A stretch of 9,262 nucleotides of DNA from Bacillota bacterium (GTDB lineage: Bacteria > Bacillota > Clostridia > DSM-8532). The DNA lies in NCBI GenBank assembly GCA_023459915.1, contig JAEWSN010000099.1, positions 1-9,262 of the forward strand, in the 5' to 3' direction. The translations under genes and the position numbers were made by a program. The notes under the pieces were generated by a model. That model saw only the letters and a program-made list of their open reading frames with translations. It was not told where the DNA came from and did not search any database. Positions within the stretch are counted from its first letter, which is position 1. Each line of letters begins with the position of its first letter. Shown in pieces: positions 1 through 5,030 of the stretch.

Positions 1-122
1 TCCTTGATGAGCCAGGGGGCCAGCAGGTTCAGGCCGGTCAGTGCCAGCAGGCTGAGCCCGGAAACCACAAGCAGCCCCCAATACGGGCGCGCATGGCGTA
101 CCAGACGTAACAGATATGTCAT
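1..122 (-). CDS. ABC transporter (exporter-type) permease/ATPase, N-terminal fragment
   Basis: This is the start of a minus-strand gene that runs off the left edge; 40 codons are visible. The peptide begins MTYLLRLVRHARPYWGLL and continues into a long hydrophobic stretch ending near APWLIK. This short basic/aromatic lead-in, followed by the first transmembrane helix, is typical of the half-transporters of the ABC exporter family (ABC membrane domain fused to an ATPase). The start codon is well supported by an AAGGAGG Shine-Dalgarno sequence 9 bases upstream. A promoter lies further upstream at about 185-213, so this gene is divergent from the EamA transporter and probably leads its own transcription unit. 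The ATPase motifs (Walker A/B, signature) lie outside the window. The family call therefore rests only on the N-terminal pattern, and the substrate cannot be guessed. Confidence 0.6.
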   Translation of the reverse strand, partial: MTYLLRLVRHARPYWGLLVVSGLSLLALTGLNLLAPWLIK

Positions 123-184
123 CAGCGAAATGCCTCCTTGGATGATGTGACAACGGATGGGATCCCGTCGTCGTACGTCCTTTC

Positions 185-213
185 AGTGTAGCAACAAATG
201 GATTCCCGGACAA
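185..213 (-). promoter_or_regulatory. Predicted sigma-70-type promoter of the ABC transporter gene
   Basis: Read on the minus strand, TTGTCC (208-213) is followed after exactly 17 bases by TACACT (185-190). TG sits one base before the -10 box (an extended -10). Initiation would fall near 178, giving a leader of about 56 nt before the ATG at 122. The spacing and position are convincing; the strength is not known. Confidence 0.5.
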
Positions 214-259
214 TTGACGATTCTGTCCCCGCGCCGGACGATTTTGACGATTCTGCCCC
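214..259. repeat. Imperfect 30-bp direct repeat
   Basis: The string TTGACGATTCTG occurs at 214-225 and again at 244-255, each followed by a C/G-rich run. The pair is exactly 30 bp apart. It lies in the 298-bp divergent intergenic region between the ABC gene and the EamA gene and abuts the ABC promoter -35 box. It may be a simple duplication or a pair of regulator sites. Confidence 0.6.
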
Positions 260-306
260 GGCGCGCAGGCGCAGCCCGTGGGCTCGCGAAATCCCGTGAA
301 ATCGTT

Positions 307-312
307 TACAAT
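307..312 (+). promoter_or_regulatory. Possible -10 box for the EamA gene
   Basis: TACAAT matches the -10 consensus in five of six positions and lies about 108 bases before the EamA start codon. The hexamer 17 bases upstream (284-289) is TCGCGA, a poor -35 box, so the assignment is weak. If real, the transcript leader would contain the 20-bp tandem duplication at 324-363. Confidence 0.3.
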
Positions 313-323
313 GGGTGGAACCG

Positions 324-363
324 GTGCCGCGTTCCGTATGCGCGTGCCGCGTTCCGTATGCGC
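324..363. repeat. Perfect 20-bp tandem duplication
   Basis: GTGCCGCGTTCCGTATGCGC occurs twice, back to back with no mismatch (324-343 and 344-363). The identity points to a recent slippage or duplication event. It lies in the non-coding leader upstream of the EamA gene. Confidence 0.95.
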
Positions 364-420
364 GTCGCGCACGGGTTGTTTTGCACAAACCGCTGTCCGG
401 TCCCCGGAAAGGATTTGCCC

Positions 421-1305
421 ATGCATTATGTCTGGCTCATCGCCGCCCCGCTCATGTGGAGCTTTGTCGGCATTCTGGTCAAGACGGCGTCCGTGATGGC
501 GTCGAGCAGCATCATCTCCCTGAGCCGCTTCCTGTTCGGCGCCCTGTTTCTGGGCATGATTCTGCTCATTCGGGACAAACAGCTGCATGTGACCTGGAGA
601 AGCACCTGGATATGGATTGGGGTGGCCGGAAAAAGCCTGAACTACATTGCCGAGAACATCGCCATCCGCATGGGCGCGGCGTCCGGGAACATGATTGTGG
701 GCCCGTTGCAGGCGGTGGTGACGGCTGTCCTCGCGGTGATGTTCTTCAAGGAACGCATGACGCCCACGAAAATTCTCGCCATCCTCCTGTGCATGGGTGG
801 TTCCACGCTCATCAGCCTCAAGGGACAGCCGATTTCGGTTTTTCTGCAAACCGGGCTGGTGCCGCTGCTGCTGTTCATGGTGGCCGCCATTGGCGCGGCG
901 ACCTTCGTGATCAGCCAGAAGCAGCTCATCACAAGAATGGATTCCGCGGACATGAATTTTTCGGTGTTTCTGCTCAGCACGCTGGTAACGGCCGTGCCTG
1001 TGCCGTTCGATGGGCGCATCACGCCGCCGGTGACCTTTGCCGGCGTGTTTGCGCTGGTGGCGCTGGGCTTCATCACCGGCATCAGCTTTCTGTTGTACGC
1101 CAAGGCGCTCAAAAAAGTGTCGCTGCTCGCAGCGACACTCATCGGAAATGCTTCCGTGCTGTTCATTCTGTTGTGGGCCTGGCTGTTCTATGGAGAAGAC
1201 GTCAACGCGCCGATGGTGGTCGGCGCGCTGATCATGGTCGTCGGGCTGGTGCTCATCAACCTGCCGCTTCCCAGTGGCACGGTGGTGCGCAGGGAGCAGG
1301 GGTGA
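421..1305 (+). CDS. EamA/DMT-superfamily transporter
   Basis: This gene encodes a 294-residue integral membrane protein of the drug/metabolite transporter superfamily, a group of small-molecule exporters (amino acids, purines, sugars, toxicants). The length fits the usual 10-helix, two-EamA-repeat layout of about 280-310 residues. It opens with a hydrophobic helix (MHYVWLIAAPLMWSFVGIL). The first repeat ends with the characteristic FFKER turn (about residues 108-112) followed by a Gly-rich helix. The second repeat ends with WLFYGED (about 254-260) and another Gly/Val-rich helix. A basic tail (RREQG) closes the protein. The ATG at 421 is chosen because a GGAAAGGA Shine-Dalgarno lies just upstream and the membrane domain begins there; the frame stays open further upstream, but that stretch is repeat-derived and not transporter-like. 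It stands alone, divergent from the ABC gene and convergent with apt. The substrate is unknown. Confidence 0.85.
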   Translation: MHYVWLIAAPLMWSFVGILVKTASVMASSSIISLSRFLFGALFLGMILLIRDKQLHVTWRSTWIWIGVAGKSLNYIAENIAIRMGAASGNMIVGPLQAVVTAVLAVMFFKERMTPTKILAILLCMGGSTLISLKGQPISVFLQTGLVPLLLFMVAAIGAATFVISQKQLITRMDSADMNFSVFLLSTLVTAVPVPFDGRITPPVTFAGVFALVALGFITGISFLLYAKALKKVSLLAATLIGNASVLFILLWAWLFYGEDVNAPMVVGALIMVVGLVLINLPLPSGTVVRREQG

Positions 1306-1310
1306 CGGCA

Positions 1311-1412
1311 AGTGCCCCTTGCATCATCCCCCGGCCTGTGGCCGAGTGCCCCTTGCATCATCCCCCGGCTTGCGGTCGCGTGCCCATTGCATCAACGCTT
1401 CCGTGTGCCGGG
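1311..1412. repeat. 34-bp direct repeat, about three copies
   Basis: Two near-identical 34-bp units (1311-1344 and 1345-1378) share AGTGCCCCTTGCATCATCCC and differ at only three positions near their ends. A third, diverged unit (1379-1412) keeps TGCCCATTGCATCA and then runs into the terminator stem. The array starts just after the EamA stop codon and fills most of the gap to apt. Confidence 0.85.
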
Positions 1413-1423
1413 TGCGTTTTTTT
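1396..1423 (+). terminator. Rho-independent terminator of the EamA gene
   Basis: The stem pairs 1396-1403 with 1409-1416 (CGC/GCG outer, CCG/CGG inner, one T-T mismatch and one T-G wobble) around a five-base loop. Seven T residues follow at once (1417-1423). It is correctly placed after the plus-strand gene. It faces the end of apt but has no T-tract in the minus direction. Confidence 0.6.
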
Positions 1424-1439
1424 GGGGGACGGGCTCCTT

Positions 1440-1955
1440 TTAGAAAGTGACCAACGTGCGGATGGGGAAATCGCCCAGCCGGTCCCGGCCGTTGAGAAAC
1501 GAGAGCTCAATGAAGTAGAGGATGCCCACAATCTCGCCGCCCAGCTGCTGCACCAGACGCACATTGGCTTCCGTGGTGCCGCCGGTTGCGAGCAGATCGT
1601 CCACAATCAGCACCCGCTGGCCGGGCTTGATGGCGTCCGCATGAATTTCGAGCACATCGAGCCCGTACTCCAAGCCGTATTCCACGCGGATGGTCTTAGC
1701 CGGCAGCTTTCCCTTTTTCCGGATGGGCACGAATCCCTTGCCGTGTGCATAGGCCAGGGGCATGCCGAAGATGAACCCTCGGGATTCGGGGCCCACGATC
1801 ACGTCGAATGGCTCGAACGCTTTGAGCAGGCTGCCCATTTCGTCGAGCGCGAACTTCAGCGCGGCCGGATCCTGAAGCACCGTGGTGATGTCAATGAAGT
1901 CGATGCCGGGTTTCGGGAAATCCGGCACATGCCGGAGTATCTGTTTGAGGTCCAT
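1440..1955 (-). CDS. apt: Adenine phosphoribosyltransferase
   Basis: This 171-residue cytoplasmic enzyme condenses adenine with PRPP to give AMP and pyrophosphate, the adenine arm of purine salvage. The size matches bacterial Apt (about 170-180). Visible family marks, in order, are the N-terminal PDFPKPGIDFIDITTVLQDP segment (residues 11-30), the GPESRGF adenine/hood segment (55-61), the flexible-loop RKKGKLPAKT (79-88) and the type I phosphoribosyltransferase PRPP-binding loop VLIVDDLLATGGT (115-127). The ATG at 1955 is preferred over an in-frame ATG at 2036 because it has an AGGAG Shine-Dalgarno 5 bases upstream and matches the family N-terminus. It is the last gene of the minus-strand cluster, 103 bp after deoD; the two products act in succession on adenine nucleosides. 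A hairpin sits just upstream of its ribosome site (1972-1997). Confidence 0.95.
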   Translation of the reverse strand: MDLKQILRHVPDFPKPGIDFIDITTVLQDPAALKFALDEMGSLLKAFEPFDVIVGPESRGFIFGMPLAYAHGKGFVPIRKKGKLPAKTIRVEYGLEYGLDVLEIHADAIKPGQRVLIVDDLLATGGTTEANVRLVQQLGGEIVGILYFIELSFLNGRDRLGDFPIRTLVTF

Positions 1956-1971
1956 GGACTCCTCTTCCTGT

Positions 1972-1997
1972 CCCCAACTGCCACCGGGCGGTTGGGG
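1972..1997 (-). promoter_or_regulatory. Hairpin in the deoD-apt intergenic RNA
   Basis: On the minus-strand transcript, CCCCAAC (1997-1991) pairs with GTTGGGG (1978-1972). Inside it, after one C-A mismatch, GCC pairs with GGC around a CGGU tetraloop. The stem ends about 16 bases before the apt ATG, directly upstream of the Shine-Dalgarno. There is no T-tract, so it does not look like a terminator. A processing, stability or translation-tuning element is possible. Confidence 0.5.
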
Positions 1998-2058
1998 CGC
2001 GTTTGTGATGTGGTGCCGGCAGCGTCGGGCGGACATGCCGGCGGGTAGGCATTTTGGC

Positions 2059-2766
2059 TCAGGCCAGATCCAGCGCGATTTTCATCATGTCGGTGAAGGT
2101 TTCCTGCCGTTCCTGTGCCGTGGTCGCCTCGTGTGTGACCAGTGAGTCGGAGATGGTGAGGATGCACAGCGCGTTCGCGCCGGCGCGGGCCGCGTTGAGG
2201 TACAGCGCGGCGGCTTCCATCTCAACGGCCAGCACGCCCATGCGGGCCCATTGCTTCCAGGCGTCGGCCTGATCGTCGTAGAAGATGTCGGAGGACAGGA
2301 TGTTGCCTACACGCACCGGAATGCCTTTCTCCGCGGCCGAATCCACCGCTTTTTTCAGCAGCGGCCAGGAGGCGGTGGGCGCGAACGGGCCCGGCAGATT
2401 GTACTGGGCGGCATACGCGGAGTTGGTGCAGGCACCCATGCCGATGACGATGTCGCGCACGTGCAGATCCGGCTGGAGGGACCCGGCCGAGCCGATGCGG
2501 ATGAGGTTCTTCACCCCGTAAAAGTGCATCAGCTCGTACGAATAGATGCCGATGGAGGGCATGCCCATGCCGGTCCCCATGACCGAGATGCGCTTGCCGT
2601 TGCAGGTGCCCGTGAACCCGAGCATGTTGCGTGTTTCGTTGAACTGCGTGACATTTTCAAGGAAGGTGTCCGCAATGAATTTTGCGCGCAGCGGATCGCC
2701 GGGCAGCAAGATGGTTTCGGCGATTTGATCCTTGGAGGTTGCCTGAATGTGCGGTGTTGGTATCAT
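2059..2766 (-). CDS. deoD: Purine-nucleoside phosphorylase, DeoD type
   Basis: This 235-residue cytoplasmic enzyme splits purine (deoxy)ribonucleosides with phosphate into free base and (deoxy)ribose-1-phosphate. The length is close to E. coli DeoD (239). Family motifs seen: GDPLRAKF (residues 23-30, phosphate site), RIGSAGSL (90-97, with the phosphate-contacting Arg and Ser), VEMEAAAL (181-188, ribose/base-binding Glu) and a catalytic Asp in TISDS (Asp207). E. coli has His after this Asp, while here it is Ser, a substitution I believe is common in Gram-positive relatives. The ATG at 2766 is chosen for its AAGGAAG ribosome site about 7 bases upstream; an open extension further upstream overlaps the VOC gene and is not homologous. 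It lies 35 bp after the VOC gene and 103 bp before apt, which fits a purine salvage operon. Confidence 0.95.
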   Translation of the reverse strand: MIPTPHIQATSKDQIAETILLPGDPLRAKFIADTFLENVTQFNETRNMLGFTGTCNGKRISVMGTGMGMPSIGIYSYELMHFYGVKNLIRIGSAGSLQPDLHVRDIVIGMGACTNSAYAAQYNLPGPFAPTASWPLLKKAVDSAAEKGIPVRVGNILSSDIFYDDQADAWKQWARMGVLAVEMEAAALYLNAARAGANALCILTISDSLVTHEATTAQERQETFTDMMKIALDLA

Positions 2767-2801
2767 GGCGATCTTCCTTTCCGGGAAAGTCCCGCGAGGG
2801 G

Positions 2802-3206
2802 TCAGGCTGTCTGGAACAGCTCGATGGATTCGCCGTCCAGCCCGTCGAAGAACGCGATGCGGGCGGGCAGCGGTGGATTGCTTGCGATGACGATGTCGCG
2901 GGGCTCCGTGGTGATGGTCAGTCCATACGCGCGGGCCTTTTCCACCACCTCGTCGAGCTTTGTGGTGCGCAGCGCGATGTGGTAGAATCCGTTGGCGGGC
3001 GCTTCGCCGCTGCCGGAGGCAAACACCTCGAAGCATGCGCCGTCACCCGTGTCGAGCATGATGCCGCGACCGGTGCCCTCGCCCCAGGCGGCGGTTTCCT
3101 CGCAGCCCAGCACCTGCTTGTACATGGCGACCGTTGCGTCGAAATTTTTCACCTTGATGGCGACATGGTGAAAGCCGCCGCCGCCAAGTGTCTTGTTGTT
3201 GCCCAT
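2802..3206 (-). CDS. VOC-family (glyoxalase/bleomycin-resistance fold) protein
   Basis: This gene encodes a 134-residue protein with the paired beta-alpha-beta-beta-beta modules of the vicinal oxygen chelate superfamily. That group includes glyoxalase I, extradiol dioxygenases, methylmalonyl-CoA epimerase and resistance proteins. The first module starts with FHHVAIKVKNFDATVAMYKQ (about residues 12-31), where a metal-ligand His and the helix after it are recognisable. The second starts with YHIALRTTKLDEVVEKA and ends with FFDGLDGESIELFQ, carrying the usual C-terminal Glu ligand. The start codon lies only 3 bases after the stop of the upstream TIM-barrel gene, and its GGGAGG ribosome site lies inside that gene, so translation is probably coupled. 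The specific reaction cannot be read from the sequence. Its pairing with a sugar isomerase-like protein suggests a shared small-molecule substrate, but that is inference. Confidence 0.85.
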   Translation of the reverse strand: MGNNKTLGGGGFHHVAIKVKNFDATVAMYKQVLGCEETAAWGEGTGRGIMLDTGDGACFEVFASGSGEAPANGFYHIALRTTKLDEVVEKARAYGLTITTEPRDIVIASNPPLPARIAFFDGLDGESIELFQTA

Positions 3207-3209
3207 TGT

Positions 3210-3986
3210 TCAATCCTCCCCTTGTGCCACTGTTTTCATCATGGCCAGCGCGCGCGGCGCGTCCGCGGCCATATCCTGCGTGCCGGCCTCGATGCTGACA
3301 CGTCCATCATACCCAATTCGGTGCAGCATGCCGAAAAATGCCGCATAATCGTCTTCCGCGCGGTCCATGGGGTAGACGCGCCCATGGCTGTTGGCGATGT
3401 GCACATGGCGCAGCAGACCGCGCGCGGATTCGAGCGCGGACATGGGTTCCCCGTCCATGCGCATGTGGTGGAAATCCGCCAGCAGCTTCACGTTTGGATG
3501 CCCTGCCATGCTTGCGACACGGGCACCTTCCGGGATGGAAAGAATGAAATTGCTCTCCCGGCTGTTGAGCGGCTCGATGGCTGCCGTGATGCCGACCTGC
3601 GCGGCTTCGTCGCCAATGAGGCGCAGTATTTCCACAAATGCGGCTTCGCCGGATTCCCTTGACATGTCGTCCGGGATTCTGCGGGAACCGCCGTTGCCAA
3701 CCACCGTGGTTTGCACCCCGAGCTCGGCGGCACGCGGCAAGGCGAGTTTCACGTAGTCAGCGATGGCCTGCCGGTTTGCCTCCGGGCCGATGACCCGCAT
3801 GGACCAGGGGAAAAACCCGTTGCAGGCTTCCACCCGGATGCCGGCAGCCTGAACCTGTTGCCGGACGGCCTTGTATTCCGCGTCTGTCCAGCCGGCGACC
3901 TGGTTGAGCGTGAACTCCACATAGTCGAATCCGGCCTTTGCCACAATCTCCAGGTTTTCAGGACCCGTACAGATGCCGTAGCGCAT
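3210..3986 (-). CDS. Sugar phosphate isomerase/epimerase-like TIM-barrel protein
   Basis: This 258-residue protein belongs to the xylose-isomerase-like TIM-barrel superfamily (AP endonuclease family 2 fold), which includes sugar epimerases, hydroxypyruvate isomerase and inosose dehydratases. The barrel starts with MRYGICTGPENLEIVAKAGF. Likely divalent-metal ligands sit at the ends of later strands: Glu138 (AIEPLN), Asp171 with His173/His174 (ADFHHM), His196 (HIANSHGR) and Glu233 (SIEAG). The set is complete, so the enzyme looks active. The start at 3986 is chosen for its GGGAGG ribosome site 7 bases upstream; an in-frame ATG at 4010 lacks one. It is the first gene of the minus-strand cluster, behind a TATAAT promoter, and is followed after 3 bases by the VOC gene. 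The substrate is unknown; the link to deoD/apt raises the possibility of a ribose- or nucleoside-derived sugar. Confidence 0.85.
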   Translation of the reverse strand: MRYGICTGPENLEIVAKAGFDYVEFTLNQVAGWTDAEYKAVRQQVQAAGIRVEACNGFFPWSMRVIGPEANRQAIADYVKLALPRAAELGVQTTVVGNGGSRRIPDDMSRESGEAAFVEILRLIGDEAAQVGITAAIEPLNSRESNFILSIPEGARVASMAGHPNVKLLADFHHMRMDGEPMSALESARGLLRHVHIANSHGRVYPMDRAEDDYAAFFGMLHRIGYDGRVSIEAGTQDMAADAPRALAMMKTVAQGED

Positions 3987-4023
3987 GCGTTGCCTCCCTG
4001 CCGTCTTCATGGCGGCAATACAT

Positions 4024-4029
4024 ATTATA
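4024..4029 (-). promoter_or_regulatory. Consensus -10 box for the TIM-barrel/VOC/deoD/apt cluster
   Basis: A perfect TATAAT is present on the minus strand, 37 bases before the start codon at 3986. Transcription would begin near 4017. No good -35 box is seen at 16-18 bases, so an activator may be needed or the -10 may dominate. Confidence 0.5.
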
Positions 4030-4092
4030 TCCCCAGAACGCCGACCCTGCCATCATTTTTGCACGGGAACCAACTTTTGCCCGCCACAGGCG

Positions 4093-4098
4093 TATACT
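4093..4098 (+). promoter_or_regulatory. Possible -10 box for the phospholipase C family gene
   Basis: TATACT matches five of six consensus positions and lies about 95 bases before the start codon at 4193. The nearest candidate -35 (CAACTT, 4071-4076, 16-base spacer) is weak. An inverted repeat at 4110-4139 would fall at the very start of the transcript. Confidence 0.35.
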
Positions 4099-4109
4099 GG
4101 ACACGCCGG

Positions 4110-4139
4110 CTGTCGGTTGACGACATCGCAACCGCACAG
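4110..4139 (+). promoter_or_regulatory. Inverted repeat near the predicted transcription start of the phospholipase C gene
   Basis: CTGTCGGTTG (4110-4119) is mirrored by CAACCGCACAG (4129-4139) with one extra base in the right arm and a nine-base spacer. It lies just after the TATACT box. It could be an operator for a dimeric regulator or a 5' mRNA hairpin. Confidence 0.4.
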
Positions 4140-4192
4140 GGTCTCCGTGCACGCCAACCGTCGCGTCAGGGAACGCGCAAAGAGGAATCGCC

Positions 4193-4867
4193 ATGTTTTT
4201 TGAAACGCATCACCGGATGGGGCAATTGCTCCACAACCGGCTCGAACGCCTGTATCCCGGACGCATCAACCGGGACGCGTTTGTCTATGGCAATGTCAAG
4301 CCCGATCTCATGCGCAAGGGTGCGAAGGATCGACACATGCTCACCGACACGGCCGCCTTCCTCCATCTTACCGCCGGGTTCCTGCGCACGCCGTCCCTGG
4401 AACCTGATGAGGACTGGGTGCAGCTGGGCATGATCTGCCATCATGTCTGCGACGCCTTCTGCCGGTATCACCAGCAGGTGGACTTGTACCGGGATTACGC
4501 GCGACATCTGGAATACGAGTTGGGATTGAACACCTTTTTCAACGGCTGGCTGCAAAACGGCCTGGCAGTCAACGACAAGGGCCTGGTGGTGGACACGGCG
4601 CACCCCGCGGGGTTTCTCATGCCGGAACCGTCAGCCCCGGACACGGATCCCCTGTGGGAGCGCCTGCCGGGCATCACCCGCCTGCTCGTTCCGTCTTTGC
4701 GCAGGTATGCGGCGGGGAGTCCGTCCTTTTTTCTCGACATCCTGTTCGCGCTGGAAAACTGCTGCCTGCTGACGGATGTGATTCTCCAGAACCGCTTCGG
4801 CATGAACCTTGTCCAGCCAAATGGCCCGGCCGGAGAGGGGGCCGCTGACCCGGCCGGAGATCCATAA
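4193..4867 (+). CDS. Zinc-dependent phospholipase C family protein
   Basis: This 224-residue protein resembles the zinc-dependent phospholipase C/S1-P1 nuclease-like domain found as a stand-alone protein in many Clostridia. The N-terminal His pair (residues 6-7) is followed by YGNVKPDL (32-39), the family's typical Gly-Asn/Ser-x-x-Pro-Asp segment, then His48. A central helix carries HHVCDAF with His83/His84, Asp87 and His93, the H-x(3)-D-x(5)-H pattern expected for zinc binding. No signal peptide is visible, so it appears cytoplasmic, unlike secreted clostridial phospholipases C, and its real substrate is unknown. The last 20 or so residues (GPAGEGAADPAGDP region) are low complexity and are coded by a 24-bp-spaced repeat. 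The ATG at 4193 has an AGAGGAA ribosome site at good spacing. It is divergent from the TIM-barrel operon and convergent with the oxidoreductase genes. Confidence 0.8.
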   Translation: MFFETHHRMGQLLHNRLERLYPGRINRDAFVYGNVKPDLMRKGAKDRHMLTDTAAFLHLTAGFLRTPSLEPDEDWVQLGMICHHVCDAFCRYHQQVDLYRDYARHLEYELGLNTFFNGWLQNGLAVNDKGLVVDTAHPAGFLMPEPSAPDTDPLWERLPGITRLLVPSLRRYAAGSPSFFLDILFALENCCLLTDVILQNRFGMNLVQPNGPAGEGAADPAGDP

Positions 4868-4916
4868 AATGGCCTGTTCGGGGAGCCTGCCGGGGACCGG
4901 AAAAGGAGCCTGCCGG
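4825..4916. repeat. GC-rich direct repeats at the 3' end of the phospholipase C gene
   Basis: CCCGGCCGGAGA occurs at 4825-4836 and 4849-4860, in frame, coding for the Pro-Ala-Gly tail. Just past the stop codon, GGAGCCTGCCGG occurs at 4882-4893 and 4905-4916. Both pairs share a CCGG-rich composition, and together they suggest local slippage that lengthened the protein's tail. Confidence 0.75.
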
Positions 4917-4931
4917 CGCCCCGGCAAACAG

Positions 4932-4974
4932 ATGACCTTCGCGAAGGCCGCTGCGGACGCTCCGCGAAGGTCAT
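4932..4974. repeat. 12-bp inverted repeat with nested palindromes
   Basis: ATGACCTTCGCG (4932-4943) is exactly repeated in inverse orientation as CGCGAAGGTCAT (4963-4974), with a 19-base loop. The loop itself contains GCGGA/TCCGC (4953-4957 with 4961-4965). The left arm also overlaps a 12-bp palindrome, CCTTCGCGAAGG (4936-4947), so alternative folds compete. There is no T-tract beside it. It lies between convergent genes and may assist termination or mRNA stability. Confidence 0.8.
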
Positions 4975-4993
4975 GCAACTGCCGGATCAGAGA

Positions 4994-5021
4994 GCGCCTT
5001 TTTTGACGAAGGCGCCTTTTT
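4994..5021 (+). terminator. Rho-independent terminator of the phospholipase C gene
   Basis: GCGCCTT (4994-5000) pairs with AAGGCGC (5009-5015) around an eight-base loop, followed by C and five T residues. It sits between convergent genes. In the minus direction the stem is preceded by five A residues but is followed by TCTCTG, so it is a poorer terminator for the oxidoreductase operon. Confidence 0.6.
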
Positions 5022-5030
5022 CCAGGAGGG

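Noticed and set aside
214..243. A plus-strand promoter using TTGACG at 214-219 as the -35 box
   Set aside because: The hexamers 16-18 bases downstream are GC-rich and do not resemble a -10 box. The minus-strand promoter over the same bases is better.
157..420. N-terminal extension of the EamA protein to an upstream start
   Set aside because: The extra about 88 residues come from promoter-region repeats and are not transporter-like, and the ATG at 421 has its own ribosome site and starts the first helix.
315..2048. A 577-codon plus-strand open frame spanning the EamA gene, the 34-bp repeats and the apt gene
   Set aside because: It overlaps two well-supported genes in other frames and shows no domain, ribosome site or plausible composition; it is an artefact of high GC content.
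2777..2789. CTTTCC-G-GGAAAG inverted repeat over the deoD ribosome site
   Set aside because: With a one-base centre only a 5-bp stem with a 3-base loop could form. It is too small to claim as a regulatory hairpin and may be chance around the purine-rich ribosome site.
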